Assembly: GCA_002363865.1 (NCBI GenBank)
Contig: DEWY01000001.1
Coordinates: forward strand, 1-21,684
Source of the DNA: Caulobacteraceae bacterium UBA3198
Lineage (GTDB): Bacteria > Pseudomonadota > Alphaproteobacteria > Caulobacterales > Caulobacteraceae
DNA length: 21,684 bases
Direction of reading: 5' to 3'
The notes below the pieces were generated by a model. It was not told the origin of the DNA. It saw nothing but the letters and a program-made list of their open reading frames with translations, and did not search any database. A program made the translations under genes and the position numbers. The number at the start of each line of letters is the position of its first letter. Position 1 is the stretch's first letter. Positions 1 to 6,965 of this stretch are shown here, piece by piece.

Positions 1-90
1 GCAAGTGGCGCATCCTTGCCATCGCCCTCATCGCCGAGCGGGCGGCCGCAGTGCGGACGCCACGAACTGCCGAGATGGGTGGGAAGCGGA
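1..90. repeat. Dispersed repeat, copy C
   Basis: The first 90 bases match 1953-2045 in the same orientation. Both share TGGCGCATCCTTGCC, then CTCATCGCC, then CGGGCGGCCGCAGTGC, and end in similar CCGAGA-GGGTGG segments. By eye the identity is roughly three quarters. The copy is cut by the window edge, and its first bases (GCAAGTGGCGCA) also match the tail of the repeat at 535-655. No credible protein is encoded. I see it as part of a lineage-specific family of intergenic repeats; function unknown. Confidence 0.6.
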
Positions 91-91
91 C

Positions 92-499
92 CTAGCCTTT
101 AGCCCAAGACGGCAGCGCGGCTCTTGCGTCCGTCAGCAGGCGATCGACAGCGGCGATGAGCATGTCGGCGGTTGGGTCGTCCCAAGGTACCTCGTGGCTC
201 CCATGTTGGGTCCGAGGTTGTCCACCGCTCGTGGAGTACCAAGTCTGTGCCGTCCAATCAGCCTTGAAATGGCTGGGTTCTCCCGCCTGCGTCGATACTA
301 GTGTGATCGTGGCTGTGATGCGGCGGTTGTCCGCACCGTCGACTTGAGATTGCTGCACCTCCACGCCCCACCAAGGCCAGTCACGGTTTGAGCGGTTGGA
401 AGCGTCGCGGACGACTGCGGAAGCGAATGGTTCGTGGTCCCTGCACTCCGCCACAAGAGCGTCTAGCTGAGCCATGCGCATGTCAAATGAGGTGACCAT
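92..499 (-). CDS. Hypothetical protein, 135 aa
   Basis: I do not recognise a family. The product is a soluble acidic protein rich in Trp, Asp and Ala, with no signal peptide or membrane segment. The middle, with alternating polar and hydrophobic residues and several Trp, could form a beta sheet, and the C-terminal third looks helical. The start is ATG at 499, but a second ATG two dozen bases inside (MAQLDALVAE) is equally possible, since neither has a clear ribosome-binding site. It lies between two dispersed repeat copies (1-90 and 535-655), so it resembles a small unit bounded by repeats. Codon composition fits the neighbouring genes, which is the main reason for calling it real. Confidence 0.55.
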   Translation of the reverse strand: MVTSFDMRMAQLDALVAECRDHEPFASAVVRDASNRSNRDWPWWGVEVQQSQVDGADNRRITATITLVSTQAGEPSHFKADWTAQTWYSTSGGQPRTQHGSHEVPWDDPTADMLIAAVDRLLTDARAALPSWAKG

Positions 500-534
500 C
501 TACGTAAAGTAGCGCCGCAACGGCTGTCCCAGAA

Positions 535-655
535 GCAGAACCTCCCAACGTCCGAGATGGGTCGGATTCAGCCGTGGCCAACGGGCCGACAACCGGACCT
601 TCGTCCTTGCCGAGCAATGTCGGGAATCCGGCCCTCAGCCAATGACAGCAAGTGG
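535..655 (+). repeat. Dispersed repeat, copy A (inverted partner at 21506-21624)
   Basis: About 120 bp whose reverse complement recurs upstream of the integrase at 21506-21624. The best 100 bp (from 560) differ at only about ten positions by eye. Shared blocks include GTGGCCAACGGGCC, GACCTTCGTCC, GAGCAATGTC and CAGCCAATGACAGCAA. It fills the gap between the hypothetical gene and the acetyltransferase gene. Both copies can form short stem-loops, but no integron attC core motif is evident. Confidence 0.75.
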
Positions 656-685
656 CGCACCTGCGACCGCTCGACGTGCTGGAAC

Positions 686-1258
686 TCACCGAGTGCTCGC
701 GTAGAGCCGCGTGTTGCGAAGCGTCCCATCCGGCTCTGCACGCTCGTGTTTGAGCAAGCCTTCATAGCTCATGCCGACACGCTCGCAGATGCGCCAGCTG
801 GCGACGTTTTCGTCGTCCGGCAGGGCAAACACGCGACGGGCTCTCAGATGTTCGAACGCAAATTGGATGATCGCGCCCACGGCTTCGGTGATCAGGCCGC
901 GTCCGCTGTATGTCGAACGTCCCCACCAGCCAATCTCGAGCTTGGGCACGCTCCAGTCTGGCCTGTGGAGGCCGCTTGATCCCACGATGGTCTGGTCGTC
1001 GCGTAAGGTGATGAGGAGTGGAAAATCTTGTCTTTCGTCGAAGGCAGTGCGGCAGGCTCGGCAGAACGCCTCTGTTCCTTCGGGGGTCTGCTCCGCCAAT
1101 GCCCATCCCATAGCAGCTGGCCACTGGCGCAGATCATCCAGGCTCTCGACGATCGCCTGGAAGTAGGCCGCACCGTCTCCGGCCTTGTGCGGACGGATCA
1201 GCAGCCGCTCGGTAGTGATGACGTCCGGGATATCGTGCAGCCAGTCACGCATACACAA
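686..1258 (-). CDS. GNAT N-acetyltransferase, RimJ/RimL type
   Basis: A 190-aa acetyltransferase of the Acetyltransf_3 group, which transfers acetyl from acetyl-CoA to an amine of a protein N-terminus or small molecule. The opening ITTERLLIRPHKAGDGAAYF is the usual first strand and helix of RimJ/RimL relatives. The acetyl-CoA motif is the GWWGRSTYSGRGLITEAVGA region (about residues 109-129). It is followed by a long helix and the ENVASWRICERVGM segment typical of the family. The longest reading starts at a TTG codon (1258); an ATG two codons later is the more likely start. It is divergent from the sulfotransferase gene. The substrate cannot be told from sequence; a drug or metabolite role is as likely as a ribosomal one. 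Confidence 0.88.
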   Translation of the reverse strand: MCMRDWLHDIPDVITTERLLIRPHKAGDGAAYFQAIVESLDDLRQWPAAMGWALAEQTPEGTEAFCRACRTAFDERQDFPLLITLRDDQTIVGSSGLHRPDWSVPKLEIGWWGRSTYSGRGLITEAVGAIIQFAFEHLRARRVFALPDDENVASWRICERVGMSYEGLLKHERAEPDGTLRNTRLYASTR

Positions 1259-1340
1259 GGAGTATACCCGGAAGCGTCAGCGCCCAAGGACCGGAACGGG
1301 ATTCGCCGCGCGCAGTTGGGGCCAACGGGGAGAACCTTTG

Positions 1341-1868
1341 ATGCAGCGACCGCCGCGGTGTTGGGGCCTTGGATTGGCCCGGACGGGGAATACGTCCTTC
1401 TGCGCCAGCCTCCGACTCCTGGGCTGCGATCCCGTTGAGCAGGACCCGAGCTTTGAAGCGCTCCGCAATCTACGAGGCGGATCGGGGAACACGGTCGTTC
1501 TCCACTTCAAGTACCTGGACTACTTATTCCCTGGCTCAAAGTTCGTGCTGACGACGCGCTCTGTAGAGAGCTGGCTGGCCTCAATGGAGCGGTCTCACCG
1601 CCGCAACCCGCGCCCCATACTAGGCGAACACGAGCGTATTGCTCGCCGGATGGCGATCTATGAGACGGTCGGGTTCGACCCGCAGATCCTAGTCAGCTCG
1701 TTTGGGCGACACCACGCAGAGGTGCAGCGGTACTTCGCCCAGCGGCCTCAAGACCTGCTGGAGCTCCGCGTCGCGGAAGGCGAAGGTTGGGAGCGTCTCT
1801 GTCCCTTCCTTGGGGTCGATGCCCCTGCGGGCCCCTTCCCACTCCTGAACCAAGGGTTCGCGCACTAA
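1341..1868 (+). CDS. Sulfotransferase-family protein
   Basis: A 175-aa protein resembling the Sulfotransfer_4 group, which uses PAPS to sulfate a small molecule. The 5'-phosphosulfate loop is visible near the N-terminus as GLGLARTGNTSFCASLRLLG (residues 9-28). The segment PGSKFVLTTRSVESWLASM is the strand and 3'-phosphate-binding Arg/Ser region of sulfotransferases. The ATG at 1341 is chosen because it follows GGGGAGAA at a suitable distance and places the P-loop right at the N-terminus, as in relatives. The reading frame stays open upstream to 1185, but that stretch looks non-coding. The protein is somewhat shorter than typical members (usually over 200 aa), with a compressed segment between the P-loop and the Arg motif, so activity is uncertain. 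Confidence 0.8.
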   Translation: MQRPPRCWGLGLARTGNTSFCASLRLLGCDPVEQDPSFEALRNLRGGSGNTVVLHFKYLDYLFPGSKFVLTTRSVESWLASMERSHRRNPRPILGEHERIARRMAIYETVGFDPQILVSSFGRHHAEVQRYFAQRPQDLLELRVAEGEGWERLCPFLGVDAPAGPFPLLNQGFAH

Positions 1869-1920
1869 GCGTCCGGGCGCCCACGGGGGAGCCGGGACCG
1901 GACTCTCATACCCTGCTTCT

Positions 1921-2045
1921 GAATGTCCGGCTTTCGGCCAAGATATAAGGTCAGGTAGTGGCGCATCCTTGCCGCGGCGCTCATCGCCTGGCGGGCGGCC
2001 GCAGTGCAGATGTCGAGAACCACCGAGAGGGGTGGAGAGCCGCCA
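1921..2045 (+). repeat. Dispersed repeat, copy D
   Basis: This copy pairs with the one at the window start. It shares TGGCGCATCCTTGCC and CGGGCGGCCGCAGTGC, and is preceded by GAATGTCCGGCTTTCGGCC, a small stem-loop resembling the AATGTCCGG-CCGG block of the repeats at 535 and 21506. It lies between the convergent sulfotransferase and lipoprotein genes. The mixture of blocks suggests that the repeat copies are mosaic. Confidence 0.6.
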
Positions 2046-2077
2046 CTGCGTGATGCAGCTTCGTGCGAGAGTGACGA

Positions 2078-2689
2078 CTACGAGCACTGGCTCCTTAGTG
2101 TGTTGACCAATTGACGCGACGTCTTGAGGCGCTCTGATGCGTGGAAGCGATCCTCCCACGGGAAGCTAACGTTTAGGCGCGTGGGTCGGGCTATGATGCC
2201 ATCGTGAATAGTGCAGCCGTATTCCAGGCCACATTCCATGAACGCGTCTAAATCTTCGCTGATATAAATGATCAGCCCGTCGTCGGCGGGATAGCCCTTG
2301 AAGCCAGATACGTCGAAAGCTGGATCATGCGCAGAAGGCTTTTGAGCGTCCTCAGTAAGCCACTGTTCGGCGTAGGATCTGTAATCGGCCAGGGTAGCGC
2401 CCGCGCTCGATACGCTAATAAGATGGCTGAAGCGAGGCGCGTATGGCCGGAACAGCTCTCCGGGAAGCCCAAACTCTGCATTGTTGGAAGTTGTCGATGC
2501 AGATATACGCCAGGGCGCTGGCAAAACACTGAGATCTAGACAATCTCCATCTGGAAGGCGCACCTCTGCTATCGGGATGTTGCTATCCCACCAGGGCGCG
2601 GTTAATTCGTCTCTCGCTCGTTGATCTGGGTTGCACCCGACGATCAGGGCCGCCGAAACCAAGCATGTAAATACAGCTCGAACCGCCAA
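2078..2689 (-). CDS. Putative lipoprotein, hypothetical
   Basis: A 203-aa protein of unknown function predicted to be lipid-anchored. The start is taken as TTG at 2689, preceded by AAGGTGG. This gives a short signal peptide, MAVRAVFTCLVSAALIVGC, ending in a lipobox (IVGC) with Cys19 as the lipidated residue. A longer reading begins at 2791 but would bury the signal sequence. The mature part contains several Trp and Cys residues (for example MECGLEYGC), compatible with a disulfide in an exported protein, and no recognisable catalytic motif. Its base composition is visibly less GC-rich than the neighbours, and ATA, AAT and TCG codons are common, which suggests recent acquisition. Confidence 0.72.
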   Translation of the reverse strand: MAVRAVFTCLVSAALIVGCNPDQRARDELTAPWWDSNIPIAEVRLPDGDCLDLSVLPAPWRISASTTSNNAEFGLPGELFRPYAPRFSHLISVSSAGATLADYRSYAEQWLTEDAQKPSAHDPAFDVSGFKGYPADDGLIIYISEDLDAFMECGLEYGCTIHDGIIARPTRLNVSFPWEDRFHASERLKTSRQLVNTLRSQCS

Positions 2690-3058
2690 TGGACCACCTT
2701 CGCTGATCGCAAGCTTGGAGCACCGGTAAGGGTGCAACCTGGAAGCTCTAACAGTGCGCGGAAGCAGATATCTTGCACGTCTATATTGCATAATTCTTCC
2801 CGCCCTATCGAGAATGCTACACGGAAAGCGGGAGATTTCAAAGTTTCCACTTCGGCCTTCGCCATCCTGAGGGTTAAGCCTTTTCGCGCCAAACAGACGA
2901 CCGGCGGAAGGGCTGCTTAGGGGCGGCGTCGTGATCTGGCTTCAGGCCGGCAAAGGGACCCCAAGCGGTGGGGCGCGAAGGTCCGGCTTATGACGCGGGC
3001 GCAAGGTCTGTTTATGGCGCACTCAGGGCCTCTGATGCCCACCAGATCATGGCCAAAA
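2690..3058. other. Non-coding gap upstream of the lipoprotein gene
   Basis: No convincing gene. Short open frames exist on both strands, but none has a recognisable product or start signal. The part from 2690 to 2900 is AT-richer than its surroundings and probably holds the lipoprotein promoter. From 2956 to 2984 there is an imperfect stem-loop (GGACC paired with GGTCC, with CCCC and GGGG inside). It lies downstream of the hydrolase gene at 3059 and may serve as its terminator. Confidence 0.4.
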
Positions 3059-3985
3059 CTACCGGGTGGCGCCAGCAAGCCAACGCCTCGCATCTTCCAT
3101 CACCTCAGGGAGACGATCTTCGCCACCGGCCTCCCTCATGAAGTGGTCCAGCGCCGGATACTCGAAGTAGACGACATCCTTGCCGGCGGTCGTCAGATAG
3201 TCACGCCCTGCACGGGCCGCTTCGACGGGCGAGGACGTGTCCTGCGCCCCGTGGATCAGCAGGATGGGCGCCGACGACAGCGCCAGGGCTCTTGCTGGCA
3301 TTACATCGGCGGCGTCCGCCCACCACTTGTAGCTCAGACCAGCCCATCGCGTGCCGCCTGAGGGGTGGTCCCTCGCGGCTGCGATTTGCGCGTCCAGATC
3401 TGCGGCGACAGGGGGCGGCAAGGCGCGTCTGATCAGCTCTCGCACCGTCATGCCGGCGCCTGACGAGAAGACAATCGCCGCCTGCGTTTCTGGAAGCAAA
3501 GCGGCTGCAAGCGCGACAACTGCGCCGCCCTCGGATCCGCCGAACAGCACCAGCTCGCCAGACCACCAGTCACGTCGCCTGAGCTCTGCCACCACCAGAA
3601 GCATGTCCAGCGTTCGTTGATGGAGTGTGGATCGCTCCCAATAGTCCGTGGGGCAGCCATCCACCAAGTTCACTTCCGCACCCGCAATGACGCCGGGCTG
3701 ATTGATCAGCACCAGCCGATGGTCAGGCGCCAGGAGTTCCGCCACCCGGGCGGCCGAAGGGTTGTCGCTGACTTCCCGGCAACCGGTGCCCTGCAAGATG
3801 ATCAGAGCATCCTGTGTTCCTCCGGCGCCCGCCTCCACCAAGAAGCTGACTGGTGATCCGTCGGCGCGGTGAACGACTGACCGCTCGAGCGGGCCAACCT
3901 CAGCCGCCGAAACAGCGGGGCGAAGGGCCAGCAGCATGAGCGCTGCGACACATGTCGCCTTCAACACGAATGTCTGTATCCGCAC
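3059..3985 (-). CDS. Secreted alpha/beta hydrolase
   Basis: A 308-aa exported serine hydrolase. The N-terminus (about 1-27, cleavage near AVSAA) is a clear Sec signal peptide. The nucleophile elbow is GGSEGG with Ser151, the acid is probably Asp249 in IHGAQD, and the base is His281 in ALDHF. The oxyanion-side segment is LIILQGTGC, and Cys69 and Cys111 could pair in the periplasm. The start is GTG at 3985, supported by GGAGG eight bases upstream; an ATG is not available nearby. The gene stands alone. It may act on an ester or peptide in the periplasm. The SEGG elbow is also seen in prolyl-oligopeptidase-like and dienelactone-hydrolase-like proteins, so substrate class cannot be fixed. Confidence 0.88.
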   Translation of the reverse strand: MRIQTFVLKATCVAALMLLALRPAVSAAEVGPLERSVVHRADGSPVSFLVEAGAGGTQDALIILQGTGCREVSDNPSAARVAELLAPDHRLVLINQPGVIAGAEVNLVDGCPTDYWERSTLHQRTLDMLLVVAELRRRDWWSGELVLFGGSEGGAVVALAAALLPETQAAIVFSSGAGMTVRELIRRALPPPVAADLDAQIAAARDHPSGGTRWAGLSYKWWADAADVMPARALALSSAPILLIHGAQDTSSPVEAARAGRDYLTTAGKDVVYFEYPALDHFMREAGGEDRLPEVMEDARRWLAGATR

Positions 3986-4262
3986 AGGGTCGCCTCCGAG
4001 TTGGGGCTTCCAAACGAACCGTTATCAAGCGTCCTGATGCCCATAGGCTGAGGTTGGCGCTTGGATCGGCGTCGCGCAACTCTGGCGAGCGCCGGCCCTA
4101 GTCTCGGAAGGTCGGGTTGTGGAACGCGGGTCGACTTCCGGTTCTGGCGCCGATCGGACGCTGATCCTCTACGTCAACAATCTGTCGGTGAGCAGGTCTC
4201 CGATACCTCTGAAGAGTATGGCGAGAGGCAGAACCACTGATAGCTTGAAGTTTGGACTTACG

Positions 4263-4781
4263 ATGGGGCGCTCAATGGCAATCATTCGGGATCTCGCCGG
4301 AGCTGATGTCGCCTGCATTCCGGAGGTATTGGGCGGGCCGGCCTGGAATGGGGGCTTGAGCAAGTGGTCTCGCTACTGGGAGCAGCACCTTAGCGGCGCC
4401 CGCACCTGCCTGGTGGCGCAGGAGGCTGAGAAGCTGGTTGGCTACGTATCCGTCGTCTGGCGCTCGCAGCATGAGCCTTTCCGGCGAGCAGGCATCCCTG
4501 AGATCCAAGATCTGGTGGTCGCCGACTTCGCCCGAGGGCGTGGCATAGGTGGAGCGCTCGTCGCCGAGTGTGAAACCCGCGCCAACGACCTCGGCCATGC
4601 CGAGTTGGGCATTGGGTTTGGCCTCTATGCAGACTACGGCGCAGCGCAGCGACTCTATGTGCGGAGCGGGTATGTTCCCGATGGCCTTGGACTGACGTGG
4701 AACAACAAGTCAGCGAACGCCGGCGACATGGTTCGCGTGGACGACGACTTGGTCCTTTGGCTGCGAAAGCGCCTCGCTTGA
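4263..4781 (+). CDS. GNAT N-acetyltransferase
   Basis: A 172-aa single-domain acetyltransferase. Motif A is visible as DLVVADFARGRGIGGALVAECETRA (in the middle third), with the R-G-R-G-I-G pyrophosphate loop. Downstream, GFGLYADYGAAQRLYVRSGYVPDGLG is the motif B region, where a Tyr usually acts as general acid. The frame is open from 4119 (GTG), but the sequence before 4263 looks non-coding. ATG at 4263 or at 4275 are the realistic starts; the latter has GGGG at a good distance. It converges on the GFA-type gene. The acceptor substrate is unknown; similarity is to the broad aminoglycoside/phosphinothricin-like GNAT group only in general fold. Confidence 0.85.
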   Translation: MGRSMAIIRDLAGADVACIPEVLGGPAWNGGLSKWSRYWEQHLSGARTCLVAQEAEKLVGYVSVVWRSQHEPFRRAGIPEIQDLVVADFARGRGIGGALVAECETRANDLGHAELGIGFGLYADYGAAQRLYVRSGYVPDGLGLTWNNKSANAGDMVRVDDDLVLWLRKRLA

Positions 4782-4852
4782 GTAAATTCCGCCGAGGGTT
4801 CGATTGTCCCGCAACCGGTAGCGGCGAAGCGACCCTTAAGCGCGTCAGAGCT

Positions 4853-4870
4853 GATGGCTTCACAGCCATC
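4853..4870. terminator. Stem-loop between convergent genes
   Basis: A perfect 7-bp stem (GATGGCT/AGCCATC) with the 4-nt loop TCAC, located between the convergent acetyltransferase and GFA-type genes. A second perfect 7-bp stem (CTGCCCT/AGGGCAG) lies at 4907-4924 and includes the stop codon of the GFA-type gene. Neither has a U-tract, so they are candidate bidirectional termination or mRNA-end structures only. Confidence 0.4.
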
Positions 4871-4915
4871 CAAGCTGCGCCTGCTTGATCAAAGGCACTG
4901 CTAGCCCTGCCCTGC

Positions 4916-5263
4916 CTAGGGCAGTCGGCTCCCGTGAACCTGTTCGACGGGGATGTCGTCGAGATCGACGCCTTCGAGACAACGCACGTTGACGGCCCAG
5001 AGATGGGGCGCCGTCCGTGGCCGCCGAAACGGAAGAACGCCGCATTTGGGACAGAAGTAGTCGGTGGCCTGATGGGTATGAAATCTGTAGGTCGCGAGGT
5101 CCTCAAGCGGGGTGAGCAAATCCAGGGCGCCTTCGTCCACACGGTGGATCAGGGCTCCGCGCCGCCGACAGATGGAGCAATCGCACGATCGAACGTGGTC
5201 GATCTCCGCCCGAACCCTGAAGCGCACCCGACCGCAGTGGCAACGACCCTCGTATTCCTTCAT
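4916..5263 (-). CDS. GFA/CENP-V domain zinc protein
   Basis: A 115-aa protein of the glutathione-dependent formaldehyde-activating (GFA) family. All seven expected zinc-site cysteines are seen: C8 and C10 (CHC), C27, C29 and C32 (CDCSIC), and C71 and C74 (CPKC), in the order and spacing of the family. The gene is read from ATG at 5263 (MKEYEGRCHC); the frame is open up to 5332, but that extension adds nothing family-like. True S-hydroxymethylglutathione synthases are larger. Members of this length are usually of unknown activity, so the role (thiol or aldehyde chemistry) is inferred from the fold only. It lies just downstream of the MerR-PurC gene in the same orientation, about 65 bases away, and could be co-transcribed. 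Confidence 0.88.
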   Translation of the reverse strand: MKEYEGRCHCGRVRFRVRAEIDHVRSCDCSICRRRGALIHRVDEGALDLLTPLEDLATYRFHTHQATDYFCPKCGVLPFRRPRTAPHLWAVNVRCLEGVDLDDIPVEQVHGSRLP

Positions 5264-5328
5264 CCCGAGATCATGGTCGGCCCGGAAGACGCCGCCAAGA
5301 CAACCATCGGAAGCTGATAGGCTGCGGT

Positions 5329-6717
5329 TCATTCATGAAACGCCCCAAGAGCTTGAAGCACGCGGTCCTGAACCGGCGGGCTGGGTCGCGGAGGCTCGAA
5401 CGTCTGGCCGGTGATCCGCGCGTGGGCTTCGACATAGGTCAGCGCCGTCTTCCAGATGAGTTCGGGCGGGATGTCGGGGATTTCGTCCACGTACGGGTCG
5501 CAGCGGGCGGCGACCCAGTCGCGAATGACGTCCTTGTCGAAGCTGTCAGGCCGCTCGCCCGCGGCGAGGCGCTGCGGATAGGTGTCGGCCCGCCAGTAGC
5601 GGCTGGAATCTGGGGTGTGGATCTCATCGGCCAGGCGGATAGTCCCCTCGGCGTCCACACCGAACTCATACTTGGTGTCGGCCAGGATCAGGCCCCGCTC
5701 GGCGGCCAGGGCCTGCCCCCGGGCGAACAAGGCCAGGGCGGTTTCGCTCACCTGCCGCCACTGATCCTCGCTGAGCAGCCCGCGGGCCAGGATGGCGTCG
5801 GCCGTCAGCGGTTCGTCATGAGCGCCGTCCGCCGCCTTGGTGGTGGGGGTGATCATCGGCCTCTCCAGCGCCTGGTTCGCCGCCAGCCCATCGGGCAGGG
5901 TCTGGCCGTACATCTGGCGACGCCCGGCTCGGTACATGGTCAGGATGGACGTGCTAGTCGCGCCCGCCAGATAGCCGCGGACCACAATCTCAACAGGGAG
6001 GATATCCAGCCTCCGCCCGACGACGATGTTCGGGTCCGGGTAGCCGAGCACATGGTTCGGACAGATGTCGGCGGTTTGCTCGAAAGCCCACCGGGCGACG
6101 CTGTTCAACACGTGGCCCTTGAACGGGACACAGCAGAGCACCCGATCAAAGGCCGAGAGCCGGTCGGACGTCACCAGGACTCGTCGCCCGTCGGGCAGAT
6201 CGTAATTGTCCCTCACCTTGCCGCGGTAGAGGTTGGGCAGGTTCGGGTCGATCGCGTCGGGCAGGATCTGATGGGCGCTGGCTGAGAGGCGGGCTTCGTC
6301 GATGGTGGACATGTTGGTCTCCTTGGCCAGTTTGAGGAGGTCGTCCAGGGAAAGCCGGCCATCATGAGCGAGTTTTGTTCGGGCGGCCTGAACCGAGGCC
6401 CGCGCCCGCTCCAGATCGCGGATGCGGGCCGTGAGCACGTCTTCCTGCAGGGCGAGAAGACCCGGAAGGTCTGCGTCTCGACCCCGCAATAGCTCGGTGA
6501 TGCGGGCGAGAGACAGGCCCAGCGACTTCAGCGTCAGGACCTGGTGCAAACGCTCGATCTCGTCGGGGCCATACGCCCGCCACCCCACCTGGGTGCGGGT
6601 CGGACGCACGAGTCCCTTCCGCTCGTACAGGCGCAAGGCTCGCACGCTCACCCCAAGTCGGCGGGCGGTCTCGGCGGGGCTCAAGAAACGTGGACTCATA
6701 CGACCTGGCGTCTCCAT
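5329..6717 (-). CDS. purC: MerR regulator fused in frame to SAICAR synthetase (PurC)
   Basis: One uninterrupted frame of 462 aa joins two unrelated domains. Residues 1-135 are a MerR-type DNA-binding unit: winged HTH (FLSPAETARRLGVSVRALRLYERKGL and following), GWRAYGPDEIERL, then a dimerising helix ending in LSLDDLLKLAKETNM. Residues 136-462 are a full-length SAICAR synthetase of the longer, Ade1-like kind: RGKVRDNYDL (ATP site), SDRLSAFDRVL, EIVVRGYLAG, LADTKYEFG and DEIHTPDSSR. This enzyme joins CAIR and aspartate with ATP in step seven of purine synthesis. At the junction an internal ATG (6312) is preceded by AAGGAG six bases upstream, so PurC alone could also be translated. Starts at 6717 or 6699 are possible for the fusion. 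It is divergent from the AraC-type gene. No other pur gene is near, so this may be a second, regulated copy. Confidence 0.85.
   Translation of the reverse strand: METPGRMSPRFLSPAETARRLGVSVRALRLYERKGLVRPTRTQVGWRAYGPDEIERLHQVLTLKSLGLSLARITELLRGRDADLPGLLALQEDVLTARIRDLERARASVQAARTKLAHDGRLSLDDLLKLAKETNMSTIDEARLSASAHQILPDAIDPNLPNLYRGKVRDNYDLPDGRRVLVTSDRLSAFDRVLCCVPFKGHVLNSVARWAFEQTADICPNHVLGYPDPNIVVGRRLDILPVEIVVRGYLAGATSTSILTMYRAGRRQMYGQTLPDGLAANQALERPMITPTTKAADGAHDEPLTADAILARGLLSEDQWRQVSETALALFARGQALAAERGLILADTKYEFGVDAEGTIRLADEIHTPDSSRYWRADTYPQRLAAGERPDSFDKDVIRDWVAARCDPYVDEIPDIPPELIWKTALTYVEAHARITGQTFEPPRPSPPVQDRVLQALGAFHE
6321..6326 (-). promoter_or_regulatory. Internal ribosome-binding site before the PurC part
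   Basis: On the minus strand, AAGGAG is followed by ACCAAC and ATG at 6312, an ideal spacing. The same bases encode Lys-Glu-Thr-Asn-Met at the end of the MerR linker, a peptide common in that family, so the site may be coincidental. If used, it would yield a free 327-aa PurC. Confidence 0.5.
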
Positions 6718-6965
6718 GGGACGCAGCCACCTATGAGGCCGGACCCTGGCGCCGGCTCAAGCCCTTTCTTCCAGCCCCCCCTCTGGCGAGGGAGCGTTGT
6801 TGGCTTCGGAGGAAGCCGTCCTGATAACCGGAGCATGGGCGAGCACTTCGCGACCGCTGACATGGCGCGTGACTCTGCGTTGTCATGAGCGCCAACAAGG
6901 CGCCGAGCCTCCACGACGCGAAAGTGCGCAACCCTGATCAACGGCACTTGGGCTAGCCTTCGCCC

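Noticed and set aside
535..655. Integron attC site
   Set aside because: No RYYYAAC/GTTRRRY core pair is found at the ends, no integron-type integrase is present, and the gene orientations alternate.
2644..2892. 82-codon minus-strand frame upstream of the lipoprotein gene
   Set aside because: It overlaps the lipoprotein start in another frame, has no ribosome-binding site and resembles no known protein.
4797..4830. GGTTCGATTGTCCC as a possible tRNA T-arm
   Set aside because: No acceptor, D or anticodon stems can be built around it, and there is no CCA-compatible end.
5335..6285. Long open frame (316 codons) on the plus strand opposite the PurC part
   Set aside because: It is antisense to well-conserved PurC motifs and its translation has no recognisable domain; GC-rich DNA readily leaves such frames open.
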